DNA from: Avena insularis
Taxonomy: Eukaryota > Streptophyta > Magnoliopsida > Poales > Poaceae
Reading direction: 5' to 3'
Assembly: GCA_023614405.1 (NCBI GenBank)
Contig: CM042697.1
Coordinates: 305,940,323-306,004,322 of the forward strand
DNA length: 64,000 nucleotides
Both the position numbers and the translations under genes were made by a program. This document shows, piece by piece, positions 48,437 to 59,954 of the stretch (position 1 is the first letter of the stretch; the number at the start of each line of letters is the position of its first letter). The notes under the pieces were generated by a model. It did no database searches, was not told the origin of the DNA, and was given only the letters and a program-made list of their open reading frames with translations.

Positions 48437-51400
48437 TGTAAGGTCCCCAACCTTTAATAAGATTGAGCCCCCTGTGTTTACAATGCTAGTCCCTGGATCA
48501 ATAGCTAGCATCCACATTTTAGATGTAATATCAAGAAACAAAGGTCATAATATAACTTTATAACCAGGAATAACATAATTTTATTACATCAATACATAGC
48601 TCATTAGGCTATTACATTACATTGCAGCGGAATAACTATAGTCATGGGGTCCTTCATCTTCAAAGTGCCACAAGCAGATGTTGGTTGTAGACTTTGTAAT
48701 CCTAATCAATCAATCTTCACTAAAATCAATCAAACCTGCAACATACAAGTTACAGCCACAAAGGGTCAATACATTTGAATTGTATTGGCAAGTGATACTA
48801 TGGTAGTATAGTGGAGGCTATCATCTATATGCATTTGGCTAAGTGGAGTTGAGGCTTGCTTTGCTCAAAATAGATTTTTCCCTAACATTTTGAAAATACT
48901 AAGTTTTTGTTTGGCAAAATCTTTCCCAAGGCATCTACCAATCAAAGACTGAAGATCCTTTCCAAGGCATCTACCAATCAAAGACTGAAGTGCTTGGCAA
49001 AATCATTTTTCCTCAATCAAAGATTTCAAGATCCTTGTACCAAGCCATCTCTCCATCAAAGATTGAAGATTTCAAACAACCCTTGTTCATCCCACAAGAT
49101 TTTAATTTTAGAAATTGGAGTGATGAGATTCTTGATTGCTTCCATGTCTTGATGCTCAAATTGTCCTTTACCAGGGACATGGCTAAGTACTTAGATTTTA
49201 CACTCTGTAGAGGTGGTGCACTTTCCCCACAAGACTTGGTTTCCCAAGACAAGATCTGTCAGAAGCTTTCCCTTAGACCATCATGGACGCGTTCCAACCT
49301 ATCAAACACTACCACCAACTGTCCATATGGCTAAGTTCTTGCAACCTATATGATCATGGCAGAGCCCATATTGCCAAGTGGTTGCACTTGAAGCTTCTCA
49401 ACATTTGACATCTCAAATCTCTTTGTTCCTGGGTGGCCATCCACAAGTGAGATACACTAAGGTAAACCATAAAAATGGGCCTTGTGAACCACTCAACACA
49501 AACCATTCCTTCCATTCCACCTAGGTGATTTATTCACTTAGTTGTTTTATTAAACAAAACATAAGTCCACATACTTAGAATATTTTTCCATAGTATATAT
49601 ACCACCCATGTTTTCTATTAGCTAGGCTAAGCTTGATAGTACTAGGATTCTTAACTTAGGAAAATCCTACTAAGGATTCATCTACTAGGTTTTCCTATAG
49701 CAAGGCCTATACTTAGCTAAATAAAAACCATGCAAGTTTTACTTAGAGAAAACACTAATGCATAGTGAAAATAATGGGACAAAAGATATGAAGCATCACT
49801 TGCCTTTTTGGTAGAAGGTATAGGTTCACTCCTTGTCTTTGCAACAATCACACTCTTCAAGTCACTACAATTCAATCAAGCAAGGCACAAACTCAATCTA
49901 CCAATCAAGCAAAACAACACACATAAAATAACAAAGTCAAAGAAATGCATGCAAGCATGACAAGCTTTGTTTTGTTTGAAAAATTGGTTCCTAGTGGGTC
50001 ATAAACATTTGGGTACATCTAATGGTCATTTTGTCAAGTGGCAAAATCATTTGCAAAAGGTTTCACTATAAAAACCATTTTCAAAACAAAGTATTATTTT
50101 AAGTGGTGTAGGAATATTTTTACTAAGGCATTAACCTATAGGGTTCACCAAATATGTTTTCAATCACAACACTTGGGGTTTGGGGTTAGTGAGTTTAAAA
50201 CAAAACATTTTCCAAAGGTTTTCTTCCAAAATCATTTTTAATAAAATAACCACATTTCTATTTGACTAGAAATAGTTTTAAATCAAAGATTCCTTATTTT
50301 GTTTCACCAAATGAGTTGCTATTGCAAAACTAGGTGTTTGGGTCAGTAGGTTTGGTTCAAAACATTTCCTCCAAAGTTTTCCATTCAAAATCATTTTCAT
50401 AAACAAAACAATAGTTTTATTTAGCTAGAAATGGACTAAACCAAGTAATCCATTCTAAACTTTTCCAAATTTATTTTCCAAAACAAGGGTTGGTTCCTAG
50501 GGTCAGTAAGGTCTCAACAAACCATTTTGCAAAGGTTTTAACCCTAAAAACATTTTTAAACAATTTTTCTACTCTAAACTAGCACTCAAAAGAATCTGCA
50601 AAAACAAGCAAACTAACAGATACTATTTACTAAACCAAGGGCAGGGTTGGCTAGGTCTTGCTCTCCTGAATCCAACGACATAAAATTTGTAATTTTTGGA
50701 CGTGTGGATTCAAAGTTACAAGGGTTTGAAGTTTGCAAAATATTCTGTTTTCAATTTCTGTTTTAAACAGAATAGTGACACGCGGCGCTGTCTAATTGGG
50801 TGGTACAGGTTCGGCCGGATCGGCATCGTGGAGCGTTGGATCTATTTAGATCGCACGGTCCAGAGAATATACCCCTTCGGTGTTTAAGTAATCTATCCGA
50901 TTCGTTCGATCCAGATCTAACGGCTGCTACTGCCTGGTCACAGATGGGCGGCGCTGCGCGGTGGCTACTGGCGACGGAGCGGCCTGGCGGTGGCGTTGCC
51001 GGCGATGCAGGAAGCGGGAGAGGAAAAGGGAATGCCCACCGTCCTCGCCGAAGTGCAGTGAAGCTCAAGACGTGATCAGTTCGTCGAGGGGCGCACTGGA
51101 ACGGGGTGGATTGCTTGTCGGAGTTGCTGCGGGCGGCGGTGCTCTCGGGTTGTCGTCGTTGGCGTCTCTTAGGACCACGCTAAGGCAAAGGAGAGGCACG
51201 GTTAGGTGCGCACGAGGGTCGCGAGTAAGGGAGCATCAAAAAGGGGGCGAGGGGAAGTCTGTGCTCACCGGGGAAGTTTGCCGGAGTCGAGGCCGACGGT
51301 GGCGCTGCTCAGACGTGGTCGTAGTCGAGGTTGTAGGTCACCCGCGGGAGAGCTGAGGCCACAGAGAGGTGCTCCGGAGTCTGGCGAACTTGTGAGTATG

Positions 51401-52761
51401 GTCGAGGAGGCTCGGGGTAACATCGGCTGGCCGGAATCGCTCGCGGAGCTCGTCGGAGACAGCGGCAGTGCAGAGAGGAATTGGGTGGCCTGGGGGCACG
51501 CTAGGGTGAGGCGTCTGGGGGAAAAGGGAGAGGGGTCGCTGGCGTTTAAAAGGGCGTGGTCACGGCGAGGTTTAAGGCACGGCATTACTGCGAATTGATC
51601 GCGGCTTGAATAGCAGCAACGGCAGCGAGGTCTGGGGAAGACAGGGTCGCGCGGGTGAGAAGAAGAACAGGAGGAGTGGGGTCATCTTGTCAGCGAAAGA
51701 GGGGAAGGAGGAGTGGGTCCAGGCTGTCATTCACTCAGTGGGTTAGTTCGAGTGTGAGGAAAACGGTTCAGGCGTGGGAACAGGTGGGTGGGTCCGCTTG
51801 GCAGTGAAGGAAAAGGGAGTGGGGTGGGGTCCAGTTGTCTCTGACTGAGTGGGTTAGTTATTTGGTGTCAACCGCTTTTCTCTGAGGAGGAATCTTGGGC
51901 TGGTTTGCTAGGCCTTTGGTGGGCTTGTTCAGTTGGGTCGACCTATTTCTATTTTTTTCTGTCTGTTTTCTTTTTCCTTTTCTAATTCTATTTTTCTGTT
52001 TGAATCTTTTTTCTATTTTCCAAACCAATTTCTGTTTTGAATTTTCATTCAAATATTCAAGCAATCAAACAAGGTTCAAATCAATTCAAACAAACACTCA
52101 ACTTTGTATTTTGAATTTGGTTCTGTTTATTAACATAAACCAAATCACAAAATAAAATAATATTTTTATTTATTTTAGGATCCATTTATTAATTAAATAA
52201 AATGGATCTTTAGTTATTTAATAAAATAGGGTTTGATAAAATTTCCAAAATATTTTATTTTCCTTTATTAAATGTTTTTTTTAAATCCCTTTAGGATTAT
52301 TTGTTCACCAATTAGTATGGGTTTTTGGTAAGGGCTTTATTAGCTTTGGAAATTCAATTTCCTTATCTTATTATATCCATAAGATTTTATTTATGGTTCC
52401 AATTTGAGTGAAACCAACTTCTATGGTCTTTCTTGATCCTTTGTGAATTTTTGTTGATCAATTTTTGGTATGGATCAAATCCATGGATTTGAGAAAATTT
52501 GGAAATGGTTTTTATTCCATTAGGGCTTAGGGTTTTGGATTTATTTTCCAAGTGTTCAAATTTCCAGATACATTCATTGAGGAATGCATTTCTCTTGATT
52601 TGGATTTGTTGAATTCAAACTTTAACCAAAGTTTGTTCAGGATGGGATTTTAAGTTTCCTTTTAGAAACAAAAGTTTCTTTTCACCCTGATTTTCAACAA
52701 AAATTTATTTTGTTTATTTATTTTTCACATTACAAGATTTGGAAAATCTTGGGATGTGACA
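48437..52761 (-). repeat. E5 5' LTR
   Basis: 4325 bp partner of 42423-46716. Nearly identical except for a GC-rich patch around 50920-51130, where insertions, deletions and substitutions cluster. This copy would promote leftward transcription. Confidence 0.93.
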
Positions 52762-52766
52762 TAGTC
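52762..52766. other. Right target-site duplication TAGTC of E5
   Basis: Matches 42418-42422 exactly. Confidence 0.93.
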
Positions 52767-53256
52767 AGTCCATGAGTGGGACAATTCTTTACCAAAGATT
52801 TCATTCTTTTCCAAGATTGAGCAACATGTTCATTATCAAGTTGTTTAAATTTCATTATTTCACTTATCATAGATGTAATCTTAGCAGGAGGGTAGTATTT
52901 TCCAATAAAATCATCTTTGCACTTAATCCAAGAATCAAAACTATTTCTAGTCAAGGATAGCAACCATTCCTTAGCTTTTCCTCTCAAGGAGAAAGGAAAC
53001 AATTTGAGCTTAATAATATCTCCATCTACATCCTTATATTTTTCATCTCACAAAGTTCAAAAAATTTATTGAGGTGGGCAACAACATCATCAGAACTAGC
53101 AATAGAAAATTGCTCTTTCATCACAAGATTTAACAAAGCAGGCTTAATTTCAAAAAAGGTAGCATCAGGAGCAGGTGGAGCAATAGGTGTACTCAGGAAA
53201 TCATTGTTGTTTGTGGTAGTGAAGTCACACAACTTGGTGTTCTCAGCAGAATTCAT
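52767..53256 (-). pseudogene. Element C gag, N-terminal part
   Basis: Starts at the ATG at 53256 (MNSAENTKLCDFTT). It carries ALLNLVMKEQFS, DDVVAHLNKFFELCEM and, in the second frame, MFPFSLRGKAKEWLLSL, WIKCKDDFIGKYYPP and SEIMKFKQLDNEHV. These are the core motifs of the retrotransposon gag (capsid) domain in Athila-type elements. The two frames are offset by one base near 53026, so the frame is broken. The C-terminal part continues at 42422 beyond E5. Confidence 0.85.
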
Positions 53257-53460
53257 TTTTGCAAAGGTGGAGCAAGCCAACAGCAGCAACAACTAGAGTA
53301 GGAACTAATTTTTTTGTGTTTTTGCTAAGAAAAATCAAATCAAACAAAACTAATTTTTTTTGGAATTTTTTATAAGAAGAAGCAAACATAACTAAGCAAA
53401 ACAAAAACAAATTAAAGAGAAAGTTTGTGAAGGACTCCCCTTGTGAATCCGTCCTTAACT

Positions 53461-53477
53461 CCCCGGCAACGGCGCCA
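53461..53477 (-). other. Element C primer-binding site
   Basis: The minus strand reads TGGCGCCGTTGCCGGGG, the best-preserved version of the family's primer site, ten bases after the LTR end at 53488. Confidence 0.82.
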
Positions 53478-53487
53478 GAAAACGTCT

Positions 53488-54243
53488 TGATGCGGCTCAT
53501 ATCATTGTTGAGCTTCATTTTGAAACCCCAAGAGGAAGGTATGATGAGTACATAAATAAGTTTTCCCTTAGTATGCAACCAAGGTTATCGAACCAGTAGG
53601 AGGAAGGAAACGACTCAAAGATGTTGCTAGCAACTTGGAAACCTGCACAACATAAACTCAAGACTTTGCCCCAACGAACAGTGAGGTTGTCAATCTCACC
53701 GGTTTTCTGAAAACAAAGGATTAAACGTATCGTGTGGAAGGTAATGGTAGCTTGAAGAACGTAAACAGTAACAGTGAAAGATGTATCAATGGTAAATATT
53801 GGAACGGGGTCTACAGTTCACTATAGGTGTTATCCTTGAGATAAACAACATAACATGCTAGGTAAACAAATTACAGCGGGGTAATTGACAGGACAGAGGA
53901 ATTCATAACAATGCAATACTAGACATTCATGATCCTATGAGATTTGATTGGGCATTACAAGAATATACATAGACTGCCATCCAACTGGATATATGACTAG
54001 TAATCCACCTTCAGGTTATCATCCGGACCCCCGCCAGTATTAAGTTGCAAGCAACGGATAACTGCTTTAAGCAATGTGTGTAAAGTAAACAATATAATTA
54101 TTTCATGAACAAAAGATCATTCTTTTCTCCCTAGTAGCAACAATACATCTACAACCTTAGATATTTTTGTCACTTCCCCAAATTCAATAGAGGCATGAAC
54201 CCACTTGGAGTCACTAGCATCTACTTGGCCAAGATAGCTACTA
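53488..54243 (-). repeat. Element C 5' LTR, 3' half only
   Basis: Minus-strand LTR sequence from the terminal GCCGCATCA inward to TAGTAGCTATC, where it meets a plus-strand LTR. The first half, including the TATA box, is missing. Confidence 0.82.
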
Positions 54244-55098
54244 TGTCAGGTTGATTAATGATTCTATCTTATTGATTCTATCATGTCTGTGTTGTTTGAG
54301 ATCTTGCATTCTCTCCATTTCTAGTAGCTATCTTGGCCAAGTAGATGCTAGTGAATCCAAGTGGGAGTATTTATGCTCGATAGTGGGTTCATGCCTCTAT
54401 TGAATCCGGGGAAGTGACATAAATCTCTAAGGTTGTAGATGTGTTGTTGCCACTAGGGAGAAAACAACGATCTTTTGTTCATGGAACAATTGTATTGTTT
54501 AGTTTACACAAATTTCTTAAAACAGTTATCCGTTGCTTGCAACTTAATACTGGCGGGAGTCCGGATGATAACCTGAAGGTGGATTACTAGTCATAGATGC
54601 AGTTGGATTGCGGTCTATGTATATTGTTGTAATGCCCAATCAAATCTCATAGGATCGTGAATGTCTAGTATTGCATTGTTATGCCTTGCTTTGTCCTGTC
54701 AATTGCCCCGCTGTAATTTGTTTACCTAGCATGTTATGTTATTTATCTTAAGGAGAACACCTCTAGTGAACTATGGACCCTGGTACAATCTTTACCATTG
54801 ATACATCTTCCACTATTACTGTTTACTTTTTGCAAGCATTCACTACCTTGCACACCATACATTTAATCCTTTGTTTTTAGCAAACCAGTGAGATTGACAA
54901 CCTCACTGTTCGTTGGGGCAAAGTCTTGAGTTTGTGTTGTGCAGGTTCCAAGTTGTTAGCAAAACCTTGGGGTCGTTTCCTTCCTCCTACTGGTTTGATA
55001 ACCTTGGTTTCATACTGAGGGAAGGCTTACTATTGTGCTTATCATACCTTCCTCTTGGGATTTCCCAACGAAACTCTATAGTGATCTGAGTCGCATTA
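54239..55098 (+). repeat. Terminal LTR of the B-C unit, 3' half only
   Basis: Plus-strand LTR sequence from TACTATGTCAGG (mid-LTR) to GAGTCGCATTA. It overlaps the preceding minus-strand LTR in the five bases TACTA. Its end (CA mutated to TA) is followed by the GACGC duplication, so it is the true right end of the inserted unit. Confidence 0.82.
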
Positions 55099-55103
55099 GA
55101 CGC
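55099..55103. other. Right target-site duplication GACGC
   Basis: Copy of 32961-32965 directly after the last LTR base. Confidence 0.8.
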
Positions 55104-55331
55104 CTTCTTCCCCGAGCTCTCGATGGAGGAGTGAGGCGGCGGCCCTTGGAACCGTGGGTGCCAATCTCCAGGATCTGCTATGCGAGAAGGATGCGACTTT
55201 GCCGATGTAGGATCTTCCCGATATCCCCAGGTCCATATCTACACACATGTCGAGCAGGGCCCATCCTACAAGGTCGTGGACACTCCCGGGAACTCTGCTG
55301 AGATTAGTCGGGGGTTGCACCTTTGTGGGAT
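55104..55331 (+). other. Continuation of the decayed composite between two insertions
   Basis: 228 bp continuing the sequence interrupted at 32965. The reading frame FFPELSMEE ends at a TGA near 55135. The rest is non-coding. It is cut at 55332 by the CACTA element. Confidence 0.55.
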
Positions 55332-55550
55332 CACTAGTGGAAAAAGGGCTATCCGTTTGCGACCCCTCAGAGCATTTGTCCCGGTTGCGCCACCAACCGG
55401 GACTAATGCTGGCACGCGTCCCGGTTGGAGCGGGCATGGGGCCAGGGGGCATGCGTCCCGATTGGTAGGATCGTCGGTTGGACCCACCAACCGGTAATAA
55501 AGGTTTGGCCACAGCCATGTGGCGTGAGACGACTTTAGTCCCTATTGTCG
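55332..55550 (+). repeat. CACTA left terminus and subterminal repeats
   Basis: Terminal CACTAGTGGAAAAAGGGC, then repeated short motifs CCCGGTTGG, CCAACCGGGAC and CGGTTGGA in both orientations. CACTA transposases bind subterminal repeats of this kind. Confidence 0.82.
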
Positions 55551-55577
55551 GCTCCAACCGACTAAAGACCCTCCCTC

Positions 55578-55584
55578 TATAAAT
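55578..55584 (+). promoter_or_regulatory. TATA box of CACTA transposase gene
   Basis: TATAAAT in CCTCTATAAATGCATC, just downstream of the subterminal repeats and about 310 bases before the first transposase ATG. Confidence 0.6.
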
Positions 55585-55894
55585 GCATCAGCCCCTCTGC
55601 CTCCACTCTGTTTTTTCGAATGGTGGAAGGTGTGAGGGGGTGTGCTAGTTTTTTCTCATGCATGCATTGAAGGTGTTTGATGAAATGTTTGAGTGAATAA
55701 TCCCGTTGAATTTCTCATAGAACAAAAATATAGAAGGTGTCCGAGACGACTTGAGCTTTCTCCTCTTTATTTCCCTCGATCGAGGTTAGCAATCTTATCT
55801 TTTCTAGGTCATTGATACAATTCATGTGTCGGTGAATTGGTTATTTCACTATTTATGATGTCCTGTTTTTGATAAACTTACTTATATGATGCAA

Positions 55895-58800
55895 ATGAAC
55901 GGTCGGGAATGGATGTACGGTGACCGGCGCCAGAGTCGGGTATATCAAAGGCGTGGATAAATTTATCGATGTGGCTATGGCAAACAAAGAGAATGGATTT
56001 ATCGTTGTCCATGTGTTCAATGTCGAACAACAAGGAGTACTCTTCCTCGAAAATAATTGTGGCCACCTGATTATGAAAGGTTTCATGCCCAACTATAATT
56101 GCTGGACCAAGCACGGGAAAGAGGGGTTATGATGGAAGATGGTGAAGAAGAAGATGATGATAACAACTATCATCATATGTTTCCTGATACAAGTGATACT
56201 ACAATGGAAGACAATGGAGAGGAAAGAGGTGACGAACGGGCATCGATGAGCCGATGAACTTGGTAGGGTCATTTCGATGCAAAGCGAGACCGTGAAATAG
56301 AAAATGAGAAGTTGAAGTTAGAGGGCATGTTAGAAGATCACAAGAAATTGTTGTACCCAAATTGTGAAGATGGCAGACAAAGCTTGCATTACACCGAATT
56401 GTTATGCGATGGAAGGCAGTGTGGTCTAACTGACTCCTCATTTGAAAAGATGCTGAAAATAATGAAGCCAAGTTTCCAAAACATAACGAACTTCCCGAGA
56501 GTACCTACGAAGCAAAGAAGACTCTCTCCTCTGGGATTAGATGTGCAAAAGATACATGCATGCATTAATGATCGCATCCTCATCATGTAAGGAGTATGAG
56601 AATTTATATAAATGCCCGGTATCCAATGCGTTGCGGTATAAGATCGACGAGATGACCTTGGTGATGTTGAGGGAGAGCCCTCCAAGAGGGTTCTGCTAAG
56701 GTTATGTGGTATGCTCCTATAATACCAAGGTTGAAACGCATGTTCGAAACAAAGAGCATGCCAGGTTGTTGCGATGGTACAAAGAAGACCGTACGAAAGA
56801 CGGGAAGTTGAGACACCCTGCTGATGGGTCACAGTGGAGAAAAATCGAGAGAGACTTCCTAGACTTTGCAGGTGACGCAAGGAACTTATGGTTTGGTCTA
56901 AGTACGGATGGCATGAATCCTTTTGGGGAGCAGAGTCGCATCCACAAAGACTGCCCGTGACTCTATGTATCTACAACTTGCCTCCTTGGTTGTGCATGAA
57001 GCGTAAGTTCATTATGATGCCAAGTGCTCATCCAAGGCCCAAGCAACCGGCAACGACATTGATGTGTACCTTAGGCCATTAGTTAAAGAACTATTACAGG
57101 GGCAAACCAGGTGTACGTGCGTGGGATGAGAACAAACAGAGCCATTTTATCTACGAGGGTTGTTATTCAGAACCATCAATGATTGGCCTGCTCTTAGTAA
57201 CCTTTCGTGATGCATAAACAAGGGATATAAGGCATGCACCCACTATTTAGATATGACCGAAGGTACATATTTGCATAAATGCAAGAAGGTTGTGTACCTG
57301 GCGAATCGACGATTTCTTCCGACCAATCATCCCGTAAGAAAGAAAGGCAAGCATTTCAAAGGTGAGGCAGATCACCGGAAGAAGCCTGAACTCCCTGCTG
57401 GTGATGATGTATTTGGTATGGTCAAGGACATAGAAGTAATCTTTGGAAAGGGTCCCGGCGGTCAATCAGTTCCGAACGACGTCACTACAGGACACGCACC
57501 CATGTGGAAGAAGAAATCTATATTTTGGGAGCTGCCATATTGGAAAGTCCTGCGTGTCCGCTCTTCAATCGACGTGATGCACGTGACGAAGAATCTCTGC
57601 GTGAACCTGCTAGGATTCCTAGGCATGTATGGGAAGACAAAAGATACACCTGAAGCACGGGAGGATCAAAAAATTATGAAAGACCCAAAGAACATGCATA
57701 CACATAACAAGACGGATAAAGGGCGTCACTTAAGTCGTGCCAGCTATGCTCTTACCAAAGCAGAGAAGGAATTCTTTTTTGAAGTCCTTTACAGTATCAA
57801 GGTGCCGTCGGGCTTCTCATCTAATATAAAGGGGATAATAAATATGGCAGAGAAAAAGTTCCAAAACCTGAAGTCTCATGACTGTCACGTGATTATGACG
57901 CAGTTGCTTCCGATTGCATTGAGGGGGATTCTACCGGAAAATGTTCGAGTACCCATTGTGAAGCTGTGTTCATTCCTCAATGAAATATCTCAGAAGGTAA
58001 TCAATCCAGATATTCTTCCAAGGTTACAGAAGGATGTGGTACAATGTCTTGTTAGTTTTGAATTGGTGTTCCCACCATCCTTCTTCAATATTATGACGCA
58101 TCTCCTGGTTCATCTAGTGGAAGAGATTGCCATTCTCGGTCCGGTATTTCTGCACAATATGTTCCCCTTTGAGAGGTTCATGGGAGTCTTAAAGAAATAT
58201 GTTCATAACCGTGCTAGACTGTAAGGAAGCATCTCCAAGGGATATGGAGCAGGAGGTCATTGAGTTTTGTGTTGACTTTATTCCTGACCTTAAGCCGATT
58301 GGTGTTTCGACTCATGCATGAGGGAAGACTATGGAAAAGGCACGCTGGGAAAGAAAGCAATGATATGTAGGGACGGGGATTCTTTCACTAAAGCACACTA
58401 CATAGTTCTACATAATTCCACCTTGGCAGCTCCGTATATCGAGGAACATAAGAATATTGTACGCTCCAAAAACCCGGGGAAGCCTGAATCATGGATTACA
58501 GATAAACCTGAAGTCTTTTGGTGGTTGGATGCGGACACATCTCTTGAATGACACCACTGTTGGAGATCAGCTATACTTGTTGGCCGCGTCACCATCTTCT
58601 ACTGTATTGAATTTCCAAGGGTACGAAATAAATGGGAATACATTCTACACGATCGCCCAAGATAAAAATAGCACCAACCAAAATAGTGGTGTCCTCTTTG
58701 ATGCAATAGACGAGAATGGACAAAAGGACACATATTATGGTTACATAGAGGAGATATGGGAACTAGACTATGGAGTCTCTTTTAAGGTCCCTTTGTTTCA

Positions 58801-59060
58801 CGCAAATGGGTCAACCCGAATGGGGAAGGGTAAAGATAGACCAGTTATGCGGAATGACAACAAAGTGGATCTCAACAATCTTGGTTATAGAGATGAACCA
58901 TTTCCTAGCCAATGATGTGTCTCAGGTTTTCTATGTGAAGGACATGTCCTCCGCATCAAAAAAAAGAAAAATATGCAAACGAATACATCATATGATGAGC
59001 CAAAGCATCACATAGTTCTTTCAGGAAAAGAAACATCGTGGGAATCGAGGACAAGATGAC
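55895..59060 (+). pseudogene. TNP2-like CACTA transposase (frameshifted)
   Basis: The transposase binds the element's ends and cuts it out. The N-terminus starts at the ATG at 55895 (MNGREWMYGDRR), shifts frame to YIKGVDKFIDVAM and MPNYNCWTKHGKEG, then MLEDHKKLLYPNCEDG. The TNP2 body follows: LSPLGLDVQKIHACIND, LRHPADGSQWRKIERDF, FGLSTDGMNPFGEQS and YNLPPWLCMKRKFIMM. A long intact block at 57253-58224 (323 aa) includes NHPVRKKGKHFKGEADHRKK, FGKGPGGQSVPND, IDVMHVTKNLCVNLLGFLG and VFLHNMFPFERFMGVLKKY. The C-terminal plant-specific domains at 58318-59015 include GYEINGNTFYTIAQDKNSTN and YYGYIEEIWELDYG. At least five frame changes or stops make this copy inactive. Confidence 0.9.
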
Positions 59061-59349
59061 ATGTCGTAAGATTATAATAAGTTTGATGAAATTCCGCCCT
59101 TCACAGTGAAAACTGACCCAAGCATTCCGTTAAGTAAAGAAGATGCTCCATGGTTACGTCTGAAGCGGTCATAAGGAATGACATATGCCAAGAAGTTCAT
59201 GCTCATATTATGTAGCTCTAGTTCATGTCTTTCGCGGTTTGTGGCTTGACCAAGGATATCTTTCGGTTTGTGGCCTTTATTCCCGGTTTTGTAGTCTCGT
59301 TTTAATATTAATAAATGTCTTGAGTGTTAGTCCGTTTTGTGGCTGGACC

Positions 59350-59790
59350 GAGTGCCTCTATGAGCAGTTTCTTGGAGATGCCGGAGGACTGGGATCCGCG
59401 GCATCTCCCCAAACTGGTCATAGTGGTGTCCTCGCTCTCAAAAACCATCTTGCAGCTTATAACTTCTAACTAGATCAATACGCCGAGCTAACTAATTTCA
59501 CATATTAGGAGTGCCTCTATAACCAGTTTCTCGGAGATGCCGGAGGACTGGGCTCCGCGGCATCTCCTCGAAACTGGCCGTAGTGGTGTCCTCGCTCTCA
59601 AAACCATCTTGCAGCTTGTAACTTCTCTAACTAGATCAATACGCCTGAGCTAACTAATTTCACATATTAGAGTGCCTCTATGACCAGTTTCTCGGAGATG
59701 CCGGAGGACTGGCCCGCTAAGATCTCCCTAAATCGCCGTAGTGGTGTCCTCGCTTCTAAAACCATCTTGGAGATGCCTCAAACTGGCTGG
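59350..59790. repeat. 160-bp tandem repeat, each unit with a hairpin
   Basis: Units start GAGTGCCTCTAT at 59350 and 59509 and AGTGCCTCTATG at 59671 (periods about 159 and 161); the third is shortened. Each of the first two holds an imperfect palindrome (59365-59416 and 59523-59577), with arms of about 20 bases around GAGGACTGGG. Confidence 0.85.
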
Positions 59791-59835
59791 AGGACTGGAC
59801 TCACAAGGATGCCTATTTATAGTACAAGCATCTCG

Positions 59836-59894
59836 GCATAATGTCGACACTCACGACATAATGTCGACACTCACGACATAATGTCGACACTCAC
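59836..59894. repeat. 20-bp tandem repeat, three copies
   Basis: Units GACATAATGTCGACACTCAC (first one starts GC). Each contains the palindrome TGTCGACA. A fourth copy stands alone at about 60008-60027, both times followed by CCCTATTATTAGTG, so the region was duplicated. Confidence 0.85.
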
Positions 59895-59917
59895 CCCTAT
59901 TATTAGTGCTGACTCAT

Positions 59918-59954
59918 CTTTAGTCCCGGTTGGTGTCTCCAACCGGGACTAAAG
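59918..59954. repeat. Perfect hairpin of CACTA subterminal motif
   Basis: CTTTAGTCCCGGTTGG and its exact complement separated by TGTCT: 16-base arms and a five-base loop. Related imperfect versions lie at about 59960-59995 and 60068-60106. Confidence 0.85.

Larger units (their letters stand above)
42423..52761 (-). mobile_element. E5: long-LTR element encoding only a six-zinc-knuckle protein
   Basis: A 10.3-kb element with LTRs of 4294 bp (42423-46716) and 4325 bp (48437-52761), only 1720 bp of interior, and a perfect TAGTC duplication. On the minus strand the LTRs run TGTCACATCCC to GACCTTACA. The interior has an initiator-tRNA-Met-type primer site, a 0.6-kb leader, one 291-aa frame and a purine-rich tract. 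There is no protease, RT or integrase. The LTR start and the 'CTCGYCCCGAG' sequence next to the tract resemble E1, which suggests a chromovirus as the source of enzymes. Near-identical LTRs indicate recent insertion. Confidence 0.93.
32966..55098 (+). mobile_element. B-C unit: two LTR elements joined in inverted orientation
   Basis: In order: full LTR (plus), interior of B (plus, to 38240), a nine-base joint, interior of C (minus, 38251-53487, holding E5), part of an LTR (minus, 53488-54243), and part of an LTR (plus, 54239-55098). The outer ends are proper LTR ends and the whole is flanked by GACGC. Both inner joints occur at about the same place in the family's sequence: near the 3' end of the interior, and near the middle of the LTR. 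B and C share their non-coding interior at roughly 94% by eye over the part I compared, but their coding regions differ, so C is not a simple copy of B. Confidence 0.75.

Noticed and set aside
32966..55098. Inverted pair as a simple sequencing hairpin artefact
   Set aside because: The two arms differ by several percent in non-coding DNA and strongly in coding DNA, and the outer ends carry a matching duplication. A read-level palindrome artefact would give identical arms. An assembly join remains possible and is listed as a check.
59836..59894. CRISPR-like short repeats
   Set aside because: Units are directly adjacent with no spacers and lie within a plant CACTA transposon.
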